NCBI GenBank assembly: GCA_017881545.1
Contig: JADGQU010000127.1
Span: 1-6,679 of the forward strand
Source of the DNA: Gemmatimonadaceae bacterium
GTDB lineage: Bacteria; Gemmatimonadota; Gemmatimonadetes; Gemmatimonadales; Gemmatimonadaceae
Direction of reading: 5' to 3'
DNA: 6,679 nt
Shown: piece by piece, positions 1 to 5,843 of the stretch
How the letters are laid out: every line of letters starts with the position of its first letter
Position numbering within the stretch: the stretch's first letter is position 1
Translations under genes and position numbers: made by a program
The notes under the pieces: generated by a model
Seen by the model: only the letters and a program-made list of their open reading frames with translations
What the model was told of the DNA's origin: nothing
Database searches by the model: none

Positions 1-1
1 G

Positions 2-259
2 TCCCTCAACTTCACCCGGCGGAAAGGACGAACGACTCCACTCGAGGACGTGACTGTCGAAGAAGTGATGACCCGGAAGATTCAGTCACTCCGCCCCGAT
101 AGTTCAGTCGACGAGGCCGCTGCCTTCATGGGGAAAAAGCAGATCCATCGAGTTCTCGTCATGGAGGGAGACGTGCTGCTCGGAATCGTATCTACGTCCG
201 ATGTAGCGAAAGCTGTCGCTCAACACCTGATCAGCAATCGCACCTACGTGTTCGCATAA
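2..259 (+). CDS. CBS-domain protein, C-terminal part (5' end outside window)
   Basis: The frame is open from the first bases of the window and ends at TAA 257-259, leaving 85 residues. The part from VTVEEVMTRK to VSTSDVAKAV reads as one complete CBS motif. It has the opening T-V-E-E-V-M-T, the helix with DSSVDEAAAFM, the strand IHRVLVMEGD and the closing GIVSTSDVAKAV. CBS domains normally work in pairs that bind adenosine nucleotides and act as energy or redox sensors, often in the cytoplasm. The residues before it (RRKGRTTPLED) look like the linker after a first CBS domain, so the gene probably begins upstream. A GTG at 50 is possible as a start but would give a lone CBS domain, and its nearest purine run lies too close. 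A lipoprotein gene follows 27 bases downstream on the same strand. Domain identity is fairly sure; the ligand is unknown. Confidence 0.8.
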   Translation, partial: SLNFTRRKGRTTPLEDVTVEEVMTRKIQSLRPDSSVDEAAAFMGKKQIHRVLVMEGDVLLGIVSTSDVAKAVAQHLISNRTYVFA

Positions 260-286
260 AATCGATTTGTCGACTCGGGAGGATCC

Positions 287-811
287 ATGAAGCGCGTAAC
301 TCTGATCATCGCTGCGGCCGGTGCCATCGTGTTTACTCAAGGCTGTGCCCTACGAGCACCCAGGACCGAGGTCACCGCAGACGATTTCGACCTCGGCCCG
401 CTCACGGGCCAGTGGTCGGGCGAATACAACAGTGAAGCAACTGGAAGGACCGGCGACATCTCATTCGTCCTGCGCCCCGGTGAGATTGCCGCCTCCGGGC
501 GAGTCGAAATGGTCGCGCGCGAACCGGAGAATGTCATTGTGCCGCCGGATCGGCCGATGATAAATGGGAGAGTGACCGTTCCGTCGGGACGACTCCTGAC
601 GATTCACTTTGTCCGCAAGGAAGGCAACAGGGTCATCGGGCTGCTCGATCCTTATACCGATCCCGAGTGCGCCTGCAGGGTGATGACGACGTTCGAAGGG
701 GCATTCGTCAACGGCCGCACGATCGAGGGGACCTACAGCACGATCAGCTCTGAATTGGCACGCACTCCGACTGGAGGTCAGTGGAAAGTGACGCGGGCGA
801 AGCGGATGTAA
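287..811 (+). CDS. Small putative lipoprotein of unknown function
   Basis: This is a 174-residue protein. It starts at ATG 287 with a GGGAGG purine run a few bases upstream, 27 bases after the CBS stop codon. The N-terminus has basic residues (MKR), a hydrophobic segment to about residue 17, then T-Q-G-C with Cys20. That reads as a type II signal peptide with a slightly atypical lipobox, since Thr replaces the usual Leu at -3. The mature part has no recognised family. It begins near residue 38 with a G-P-L-T-G-Q-W-S-G-E-Y motif and has alternating strand-like stretches with repeated G-x-(V/I)-x-G turns. It ends with G-G-Q-W-K-V-T-R, a pattern resembling small lipocalin-like beta barrels. A C-A-C pair (Cys128, Cys130) follows D-P-Y-T-D-P-E. 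Likely membrane-anchored in the periplasm or at the outer membrane. Function unknown; the fold suggestion is inference only. Confidence 0.78.
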   Translation: MKRVTLIIAAAGAIVFTQGCALRAPRTEVTADDFDLGPLTGQWSGEYNSEATGRTGDISFVLRPGEIAASGRVEMVAREPENVIVPPDRPMINGRVTVPSGRLLTIHFVRKEGNRVIGLLDPYTDPECACRVMTTFEGAFVNGRTIEGTYSTISSELARTPTGGQWKVTRAKRM

Positions 812-815
812 TCAT

Positions 816-839
816 GGTCTGAGCTGGTAATCGCAGACC
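816..839. terminator. Weak inverted repeat between convergent genes, possible terminator
   Basis: GGTCTG (816-821) and CAGACC (834-839) are perfectly complementary around a 12-base loop. They begin 5 bases after the lipoprotein stop. The location between two convergent genes (811 and 881) is where a two-way terminator is expected. The stem is only 6 bp and neither strand has a clear T-run after it, so the call is tentative. The rest of the 69-base gap shows nothing else recognisable. Confidence 0.3.
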
Positions 840-880
840 CCCTTACGATCCGCCTCCGCCCTGCACCATTCCCGTTGGCT

Positions 881-1588
881 CTAGCCCGCGCTGGAGTACG
901 CAGGCACTTGTGCATACCTGTCGGCCAGGTACTCGGTGAACCACCGCTCCGCCAGATCGGAAACCTTCTCGAGCGTGCCGCTTTCCTCGAACAAATGCCC
1001 GGCGCGCGGCACGATCTCGAGCCTGGCGATGCAGCGCAACCGGCGGAGTGCCTGGTGGTTGAGATCGATCACGACAGTATCCGCGCCCCCGACGATGAGG
1101 AGTGTAGGCGCGCGCAATTCCTCCAGCGCACTCCCGGCGAGATCGGGCCTTCCACCCCGCGAAACGACTGCGCCAACCAGATGTGGAAGTGCCGCGGCCG
1201 CGACAATCGCCGCCGCGGCTCCGGTGCTGGCGCCAAAGTAGCCAACCGGCAGTCCGTCGAGGCCGCGCTGTGCGACTGCCCAATTGGTTACGGTGGCAAG
1301 ACGCGCCGAAAGCATGTCGATGTCGAATCTCAAATGCCGGGTGAGGGCCTCTGCCCGCTCCTCCTCTCGGGTCAGCAGATCCAGAAGCACAGTCGCAAAA
1401 CCCGCATCCTGCAGCTTCCGGCTTACTGACCTGTTTCTCTGGCTGAATCTGCTGCTGCCACTGCCATGGGCGAAGAGAACAATCCCCTTGGCATCGGCAG
1501 GGACGGAAACGTCCGCTTCCAGTGTTGTCCCCTCAAATGGTATGCGAGCGGGACGCTCTTCGACCCGCCTCTCCTTTTCGATCGTCAT
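881..1588 (-). CDS. Alpha/beta hydrolase, dienelactone-hydrolase-like
   Basis: This 235-residue protein starts at ATG 1588-1586, with GAGGAGG five bases upstream (1594-1600). It shows the alpha/beta-hydrolase order. An oxyanion-type H-G-S-G-S-S-R loop lies at 41-47. The nucleophile elbow G-A-S-T-G has Ser121. The acid is probably Asp170 in V-G-G-A-D, and the base His198 in P-R-A-G-H-L-F. The H-G-S-G-S-S-R...R-N loop is, from memory, characteristic of the dienelactone-hydrolase-like group that is often fused or adjacent to PRPP-type phosphoribosyltransferases. No signal peptide is visible, so it is probably cytoplasmic. It is the last gene of the PRTase / Ere-like / hydrolase run, starting 22 bases after the Ere-like stop. 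All three catalytic residues are present, so an active esterase or thioesterase is likely, but the substrate is unknown. Confidence 0.88.
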   Translation of the reverse strand: MTIEKERRVEERPARIPFEGTTLEADVSVPADAKGIVLFAHGSGSSRFSQRNRSVSRKLQDAGFATVLLDLLTREEERAEALTRHLRFDIDMLSARLATVTNWAVAQRGLDGLPVGYFGASTGAAAAIVAAAALPHLVGAVVSRGGRPDLAGSALEELRAPTLLIVGGADTVVIDLNHQALRRLRCIARLEIVPRAGHLFEESGTLEKVSDLAERWFTEYLADRYAQVPAYSSAG

Positions 1589-1610
1589 TCGATCCTCCTC
1601 TCGATGCTCG

Positions 1611-2954
1611 TTAGAGCGCCGATGGATATGTTTCGGGCAGTTCGCCGCGCTCCCACAGTCCCGTCCGCTCCAGGGGCTCGACGGCGCGAGTCACGTCGTA
1701 GTGAAGAACGGCGTCGAACTGGTGCGGCAATCGTGCGCCAAAATAATGACTCATGCGCTCGGTCTCGGGGCGATAAATGACGCCTATCGCACGCTCGAGC
1801 CGTGGGCGCCTCAAGCCAAGAATGGCTTCATCGTTTCCTCGCAGCCCGAGGAAGAAATTCTTGAGTCCCAACTGATGGAACAGCGCCTCGTAACTCCCTT
1901 CCAGCGCGGGCCGCACGATCTTCCGCTCGGCCGGCATGTCCCAGTCGGAGGCGGCGGTCACAGTGCCTGAGTGAGTGCTGAATCCGACGAGGAACGCAGT
2001 TTCACCCCATCGCTCACGCATCAGCTGTCCCACGTTGAGCTCACCTCGACTGCTCATGTCCGTCGCGCGGGCATCGCCGAGGTGTGAGTTGTGGGCCCAC
2101 ACGATGATCTTCGGCTGCCTCCGATCGTGCTCCAGAAAGGACACCAGCGAATCGAGCGTGCTGGCCATGTGCTGGTCTCGCAAATTCCATGACCCGGTTC
2201 TGCTGCCGAACATCGCGCGATAGTAGCGCTCGGCATCCACGACGACTCTTGCATTCTGTTCCGCGAAGAAGAGATCGTCAGCAGCCATGCGCCCGTCCTG
2301 GGTGGCGTAGTCGGCCGCCGACCTCTGCAGCTCGACCAGCTGCGCAATCACCTCATTCTCGCAGGACGCCGAAATGCCTGCTGTTGCGGCGAAACCGTAG
2401 GACTGCGGGTTCTCGCCGAAGTGATCGAAGCAGGCATAGCGCTGCTCGGCTCTCCGCGCCGCCTCCGGATCGACCTTCCGAAGATATGAGAGCACCGCGT
2501 CCATCGAGGCGTGCAGGCTGTAGAGATCTAGCCCGTAAAAGCCGACCTTTCGCGGGATCTGCATCGTGTCGTTGTAGTCGCGGAGCCAACCGACGAACTC
2601 GAGCACATCGGCGTTCCGCCACATCCATTGCGGAAAACGCTTGAACCCTCCCAGCGCTTGAGATCCATCGGTGTCACTGCCGTGACCCTGCACGTAGCGG
2701 TTCACTCGGTACGCGTCGGGCCAGTCTGCTTCCACCGCAATAGCCGAGAAGCCCTTTTCGCGAATGAGTCGCTTCGTGATTTCGGCGCGGATCCGGTAGA
2801 ACTCGTGCGTCCCATGGGATGCTTCACCGATGAGGACGAAGCGGCTGTCGCCGACCAGTGCCATCAAAGGATCGAAATCCCCGCGGCCGCCCGTCAATGG
2901 ATGCGCTACCCTGCGCAGCCCGTCGCAGAGTCCTCGATCAATAGATAGCGTCAT
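1611..2954 (-). CDS. Erythromycin esterase-like (Ere family) hydrolase
   Basis: I place the start at ATG 2954-2952, giving 447 residues, the usual family size. GAGGAAGG lies four bases upstream (2959-2966) and overlaps the PRTase stop codon. The frame stays open to 3161, but that extension would run across the PRTase gene and has composition unlike this family. Family motifs are G-E-A-S-H-G-T-H-E at 43-51 (Glu44 and His47 match the catalytic pair described for EreB/EreC-type enzymes), A-V-E-A-D-W at 73-78, W-M-W-R-N near 110-114, and W-A-H-N-S-H at 286-291 with His288. These active-site motifs are intact. The substrate is unlikely to be a macrolide: chromosomal Ere-like proteins in stress clusters have no shown antibiotic role that I know of, and the neighbours here are stress genes. 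No signal peptide; cytoplasmic. It lies 10 bases after the PRTase and 22 before the alpha/beta hydrolase. Confidence 0.9.
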   Translation of the reverse strand: MTLSIDRGLCDGLRRVAHPLTGGRGDFDPLMALVGDSRFVLIGEASHGTHEFYRIRAEITKRLIREKGFSAIAVEADWPDAYRVNRYVQGHGSDTDGSQALGGFKRFPQWMWRNADVLEFVGWLRDYNDTMQIPRKVGFYGLDLYSLHASMDAVLSYLRKVDPEAARRAEQRYACFDHFGENPQSYGFAATAGISASCENEVIAQLVELQRSAADYATQDGRMAADDLFFAEQNARVVVDAERYYRAMFGSRTGSWNLRDQHMASTLDSLVSFLEHDRRQPKIIVWAHNSHLGDARATDMSSRGELNVGQLMRERWGETAFLVGFSTHSGTVTAASDWDMPAERKIVRPALEGSYEALFHQLGLKNFFLGLRGNDEAILGLRRPRLERAIGVIYRPETERMSHYFGARLPHQFDAVLHYDVTRAVEPLERTGLWERGELPETYPSAL

Positions 2955-2958
2955 AACG

Positions 2959-2966
2959 CCTTCCTC
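2959..2966 (-). promoter_or_regulatory. Ribosome binding site fixing the Ere-like start
   Basis: GAGGAAGG on the minus strand lies four bases before ATG 2954 and overlaps the TGA of the PRTase gene (2967-2965). This supports the short start and suggests translational coupling of the two genes. Confidence 0.75.
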
Positions 2967-3645
2967 AGTATTGGTAGACCTTTGCGGGAACGGGTGAGAT
3001 TGAGTCGCACGCCGCGGCTTCCAGGAGCAGCTGGACTTCGCGGTCGGTCGTTGGTGAGAAGTCGACATACCACAATCCAACGCCGTAGAAAGGCTCGGGC
3101 GCCAGAACGTACGTACAGCCATCCGCGAGTTTGTCGAACTCACGTAGCGTATCGCGGGCAACGACGGGAGCAGCGACGATGATCGATTTGGGGCTCAGCT
3201 TGCGCAGCGCCGCGACTGCTGCCTTCATCGTTGCTCCGGTAGCGAGACCATCATCCACGACGATCACCGTCCGACCACGTACAATCGCCGGGCCACGGCC
3301 TCCCCGATACGCCTTCTCCCGGCGCTCGAGTTCCTGTTGCTCCACCATAGTGATGCGATCGACCATTCTCGGAGGAAGTCCAAGAAGCTGAATTGCGTCC
3401 TCGTTCAGCACGCGGACACCTCCGGTGGCGATGGCACCAATGGCAAACTCCTGGTGTCCCGGAGCACCCAGCTTTCGCACGACGAATACGTCGAGCGGCA
3501 CATCGAGCGTGCGCGCGACTTCGTACGCGACCGGAACTCCGCCACGCGCAAGTCCGAGCACGATTACGTCCTGCCTCCCTGCAAAGCGGTCCAGCTTTTC
3601 CGCCAGTTCGAGGCCCGCCTCGCGGCGGTTGAGAAAGCGCTTCAT
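2965..3645 (-). CDS. PRPP-type phosphoribosyltransferase, COG1926-like
   Basis: I choose ATG 3645-3643, giving 226 residues beginning MKRFLNRREAG, because AGGAGA lies just upstream (3651-3656). The longer frame from 3684 would start inside a hairpin and adds 13 residues unlike the family. The protein has a type I phosphoribosyltransferase core: L-A-R-G-G-V-P-V at about 33-40, R-K-L-G-A-P-G-H-Q-E-F-A-I-G at 57-70, and the PRPP loop V-I-V-V-D-D-G-L-A-T-G-A-T at 127-139 with the Asp131-Asp132 pair. The R-K-L-G...H-E-F-A-I-G block is typical of the stand-alone group usually labelled predicted phosphoribosyltransferase, whose acceptor base is unknown. It is not a close match to the standard purine or pyrimidine salvage enzymes. 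It heads a tight three-gene run, with the Ere-like gene 10 bases downstream. Probably cytoplasmic. Confidence 0.9.
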   Translation of the reverse strand: MKRFLNRREAGLELAEKLDRFAGRQDVIVLGLARGGVPVAYEVARTLDVPLDVFVVRKLGAPGHQEFAIGAIATGGVRVLNEDAIQLLGLPPRMVDRITMVEQQELERREKAYRGGRGPAIVRGRTVIVVDDGLATGATMKAAVAALRKLSPKSIIVAAPVVARDTLREFDKLADGCTYVLAPEPFYGVGLWYVDFSPTTDREVQLLLEAAACDSISPVPAKVYQY

Positions 3646-3650
3646 AAATC

Positions 3651-3657
3651 TCTCCTC
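3651..3657 (-). promoter_or_regulatory. Ribosome binding site fixing the PRTase start
   Basis: GAGGAGA on the minus strand sits five bases before ATG 3645. No comparable site precedes the upstream in-frame ATG at 3684, so this decides the start. Confidence 0.75.
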
Positions 3658-3677
3658 GAGTGATTCTCGAGATGCGG

Positions 3678-3717
3678 CGCGCACGCAGCGGCGCCGATTG
3701 CGACCGTTGCGTGCGCG
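3678..3717 (-). promoter_or_regulatory. Strong hairpin between BON and PRTase genes
   Basis: The arms are 3678-3691 and 3704-3717, a 14-bp stem with a single mismatch around a 12-base loop, very GC-rich (core GCGCACGCA / TGCGTGCGC). On the transcribed minus strand no T-run follows, so it is not a classic intrinsic terminator. It lies just before the PRTase ribosome binding site. A second small element, CTCGAG-TGATT-CTCGAG at 3655-3671, is next to it. It could attenuate transcription, mark an RNA processing point that changes the BON-to-PRTase ratio, or be a protein operator. Confidence 0.5.
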
Positions 3718-3729
3718 TCTGAACGCCGG

Positions 3730-4386
3730 TCAATACACAACGGCGATCTGGTCATCGACGCTCGTCACTCCCTGAGCCTGCCAGGCGGCGTGCTCCGCGT
3801 CCTTACGCTCGGTGAACGAGCTGACAATACCCCGCAGGGTTACACGGCCATCTTTCGCTTCGATCGTGACCTTGCTTGCATCGCGCTCGGCATGACGCCG
3901 AAGCGAGTCCTTGATCTTCTGACTTACCTCAAACGTGGAAACCTTCTTGGGCTTCACGCTAATGAGGTTGGAAACACCTTTTACTCCGGTCAGATTGCGT
4001 ACGGCATCCTCGGCTGCCCTTTTCTGATACTGCCAGTCGGCCTCACCATCGAGGGCGATCCAGCCGGCGTCGACGGAGATCTTGATGCGGTCGTCCGGGA
4101 CCTGAACGTCCCAGCGAAGCGCGTTGACCGCCGCGTGGGCGATTTCCGTGTCCGTGCGTTGATGGGTTCCGGGGAGCTTCACCTTGATCTCATCGGCGAT
4201 CGCCTTGACTCCGCCGACGCGTTCAGCCGTGCGCTCCGCTGTGAATCTCTCGACATAACTGTCGACAAACCCGGTCAACGTGACGACACCGTCCTTGGTA
4301 GCGACCCCGATTTCTTCCTCGCGAATGCTGGGCTCGAACTTGAGCTCTTCGAGCACGTCTTGCTGAAGCTGCAGGTCGGTTTTCAT
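3730..4386 (-). CDS. Triple BON-domain protein
   Basis: The start at ATG 4386-4384 gives 218 residues. GGGAGGA lies seven bases upstream (4394-4400). The ATG at 4431 would add 15 residues read through this ribosome binding site and is rejected. Three BON repeats are visible, at about residues 4-70, 79-145 and 153-218. Each ends in the typical strand-turn-strand with a conserved glycine: V-V-T-L-T-G-F-V near 34-41, W-I-A-L-D-G-E-A near 109-116, and R-V-T-L-R-G-I-V near 181-188. After each comes a helix of the A-E-R-T-A-E or A-E-D-A-V type and a V-x-G-V-K or V-T-S-V turn. BON domains are lipid- or surface-associated modules best known from periplasmic OsmY. This protein has no signal peptide, so it is likely cytoplasmic. 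It lies between the stress protein and the PRTase run, which suggests an osmotic or general stress role. Confidence 0.88.
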   Translation of the reverse strand: MKTDLQLQQDVLEELKFEPSIREEEIGVATKDGVVTLTGFVDSYVERFTAERTAERVGGVKAIADEIKVKLPGTHQRTDTEIAHAAVNALRWDVQVPDDRIKISVDAGWIALDGEADWQYQKRAAEDAVRNLTGVKGVSNLISVKPKKVSTFEVSQKIKDSLRRHAERDASKVTIEAKDGRVTLRGIVSSFTERKDAEHAAWQAQGVTSVDDQIAVVY

Positions 4387-4550
4387 GATGTTATCCTCCC
4401 TTAGTGAGTGTGCTGACGTAGCTAAAGGCAACTTCGCACCATCGCCGCGATTAATCTGTCGTGGCGAGGTGGAAGATTAATGAGGAAAACCACTACAGCT
4501 TGTGCGACCAACGCCTACGACACGAAGTTTCTTTCCCACTTCGAGCATCC
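4387..4550. other. Intergenic region between stress protein and BON gene
   Basis: This 164-base gap holds the BON ribosome binding site at its left end. It contains two copies of GATTAAT (4449-4455 and 4475-4481) that stand out as AT-rich islands in GC-rich surroundings. A promoter for the BON-to-hydrolase run is expected here, but I find no convincing -35/-10 pair by eye. No gene is visible. Confidence 0.5.
4523..4543 (-). terminator. Small hairpin after the stress protein gene
   Basis: CGAAGT (4523-4528) and ACTTCG (4538-4543) pair perfectly around a 9-base loop, 7 bases past the stop codon of the universal stress protein gene on the minus strand. The stem is short and no T-run follows it, so termination would be weak or partial. 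Read-through into the BON gene remains possible. Confidence 0.3.
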
Positions 4551-5525
4551 TCACGCGATGACCGGAATTCCGTCGGGACGGCGTCGCATGTCGGCCGGCA
4601 ATTCCTCAGTCAGGACACGAATCGGCCTGAATACCAGCATCGATGTTGTTCCCGTCCTTGTCACGACATCCGCGACGCTTCCTCGAAGCGCACGCGAAAT
4701 CCCGCTACGCCCGTGTGTGGCGATCGCGACGAGATCCGCTCTGACCTCGCTGGCGTAATCGGCGATCGCCTGGGCAACGCTCTCACCAAAAACGACATGG
4801 GTTGTCGTGAGACAGCCGTTCTCGCGCAGGTGCGCAGCGGTGCGGTATAAGTAGGCCTGCGAGGCGGCGACGTCCTTGTCCCGCCAGGGAGCTTTTTGAG
4901 CGGCACTCCCATCTTGCGACGAGGTTCGCGGTAACAGAACTGTCAGCAACGTGAGCCGCGTCTCATCCATCTTCGCCAGCGCCATGACGTCTGGAAGGAT
5001 CTGCTCCGCGAGACTCGACCCATCGAGTGGGACGATGATGCGTTTGAAGAGCTCTCCCGTCCCCGGATTCAGGTAGCTGGCGTGCGGCTTGATCACCAGT
5101 ACCGGAATGCTTGTGTGGCGAATGAGTGAATCGGTCACGCTCCCGAACGATAGCCGCGTTATGCCACCGCGCCCGTGACTGCTGATCACGATGAGGTCAA
5201 TCTTGTTGCGGCTGGCGTATGTGCACAAAGCGTCTGGTACCGGTCCCTCCTCGAGCGCCGTGCTGATCCTCGCCTCACTGATCTTTCGGCATTCCGCTGC
5301 AAGGTTGTCGAGCTCCCCAAGAATCCTGTCTCGCTCCTGCCGCAGAACTCTCGCAGAAACTGAAGCCGCTTCCGGCGAGGTCTCCATTCCGAAGAGCGTT
5401 CCGGTGGGATTAACGCGAACGAGTCGGACGGCTGCATGACTGCGCTCCGCAATTCGGAGGGCCACGCGGATCGCCTCGCGATCGAAGCCCGATCCATCGG
5501 TCGGGACCATGATCTTCTTGTACAT
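4551..5525 (-). CDS. Tandem universal stress protein (two Usp domains)
   Basis: The start at ATG 5525-5523 (MYKKIMVPTDGS) gives 324 residues. GGGAG lies five bases upstream, whereas the in-frame ATG at 5558 has no good site. Usp domain 1 covers about 1-147: strand K-K-I-M-V-P-T-D-G-S at 3-12, then I-S-S-H-G-R-G-G-I at 114-122 and F-G-S-V at 127-130. Domain 2 covers about 160-302: R-I-I-V-P-L-D-G-S at 162-170, A-T-H-G-R-S-G at 269-275 and R-G-S-V at 281-284. The known ATP-binding pattern G-2x-G-9x-G-S/T is kept in both copies except that its first glycine is Ser115 in domain 1 and Ala269 in domain 2. Nucleotide binding is therefore plausible but not certain. A short C-terminal tail (303-324) follows. 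Cytoplasmic. It lies upstream of the BON gene and is divergent from the YceI-like gene. Confidence 0.93.
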   Translation of the reverse strand: MYKKIMVPTDGSGFDREAIRVALRIAERSHAAVRLVRVNPTGTLFGMETSPEAASVSARVLRQERDRILGELDNLAAECRKISEARISTALEEGPVPDALCTYASRNKIDLIVISSHGRGGITRLSFGSVTDSLIRHTSIPVLVIKPHASYLNPGTGELFKRIIVPLDGSSLAEQILPDVMALAKMDETRLTLLTVLLPRTSSQDGSAAQKAPWRDKDVAASQAYLYRTAAHLRENGCLTTTHVVFGESVAQAIADYASEVRADLVAIATHGRSGISRALRGSVADVVTRTGTTSMLVFRPIRVLTEELPADMRRRPDGIPVIA

Positions 5526-5577
5526 GGGTGCTCCCGCGCTGTACGAACGTCTGAACATCGAGGCGCGCTCGCGTCTC

Positions 5578-5587
5578 TTGAATTCAA
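5578..5587. repeat. Palindrome TTGAATTCAA, possible operator
   Basis: This is a perfect 10-base palindrome about 53 bases upstream of the stress-protein start. Its AT-rich sequence differs from the surroundings. It could be a regulator site, but a single palindrome of this length can occur by chance. Confidence 0.3.
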
Positions 5588-5615
5588 TCTTCAGGCGCGG
5601 CGCGAAGAAAACAGT

Positions 5616-5628
5616 CAGCCATTGGCTG
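5616..5628. repeat. Palindrome CAGCCA-T-TGGCTG, possible operator
   Basis: Two perfect 6-base arms flank a single central base. It lies about 90 bases upstream of the stress-protein start. On the minus strand a GACAAT sequence lies just upstream of it (5634-5639), which could be a -10-like element, but no matching -35 was found. Confidence 0.3.
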
Positions 5629-5789
5629 GTTTATTGTCGGAGTTTCCCTGCCGGGGCGTCCGACCCTCGATTCAACGCCCAACCCGTAAGGGTTTTCCTC
5701 ACGGATGGGAGGGGATATCGCGCCGAAAGTTCAGGACATCGCCGCAAAGGTTGAGGTTAAGGCCGACAGTTGGGGTCCACGTCCGTTCG

Positions 5790-5837
5790 TATCCTCAGTG
5801 CACACCAAGAACCATCCGCAATTCCGACCTGAGGATA
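5790..5837 (+). promoter_or_regulatory. Inverted repeat overlapping the YceI-like ribosome binding site
   Basis: TATCCTCAG (5790-5798) and CTGAGGATA (5829-5837) are perfect complements 30 bases apart. The second arm contains the TGAGGA ribosome binding site, eight bases before ATG 5844. In mRNA, pairing of the arms would cover that site, so this may control translation. It could equally be a DNA operator. Confidence 0.45.
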
Positions 5838-5843
5838 TAGAAG

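Larger units (their letters stand above)
5526..5843. promoter_or_regulatory. Divergent intergenic region between Usp and YceI-like genes
   Basis: This 318-base stretch should hold promoters for both divergent genes. I see a 10-base palindrome TTGAATTCAA (5578-5587) and CAGCCA-T-TGGCTG (5616-5628), both on the stress-protein side. There is a small AACCC-GTAA-GGGTT hairpin followed by TTTT at 5681-5696, and a 9-bp inverted repeat just before the YceI-like start. No standard -35/-10 pair could be assigned. The short frames here do not look like real genes. Confidence 0.55.

Noticed and set aside
1284..1970. Long plus-strand open frame opposite the two hydrolase genes
   Set aside because: Its Ser/Arg-rich composition is typical of an antisense shadow, and it covers parts of two well-supported minus-strand genes and the gap between them.
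2955..3161. N-terminal extension of the Ere-like frame by 69 residues
   Set aside because: It overlaps the PRTase coding sequence, is rich in Ser/Arg/Thr unlike the family, and a good ribosome binding site fixes the start at 2954.
3646..3684. Thirteen-residue extension of the PRTase
   Set aside because: It starts inside the hairpin at 3678-3717, lacks a ribosome binding site and reads through the real one.
3790..4404. Plus-strand open frame of 204 codons opposite the BON gene
   Set aside because: It is fully antisense to a protein with three clear BON repeats, with no family features of its own.
5526..5558. Eleven-residue extension of the universal stress protein
   Set aside because: No good ribosome binding site precedes it, and Usp domains begin right at MYKKIMVPTDGS.
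5681..5696. AACCC-GTAA-GGGTT hairpin followed by TTTT, terminator-like on the plus strand
   Set aside because: No gene or leader is visible upstream of it on that strand, and the stem is only 5 bp.
5714..5756. Imperfect tandem of two roughly 22-base units (ATATCGCGCCGAAAGTT-like)
   Set aside because: Alignment needs several gaps and mismatches, so chance similarity is the simpler explanation.
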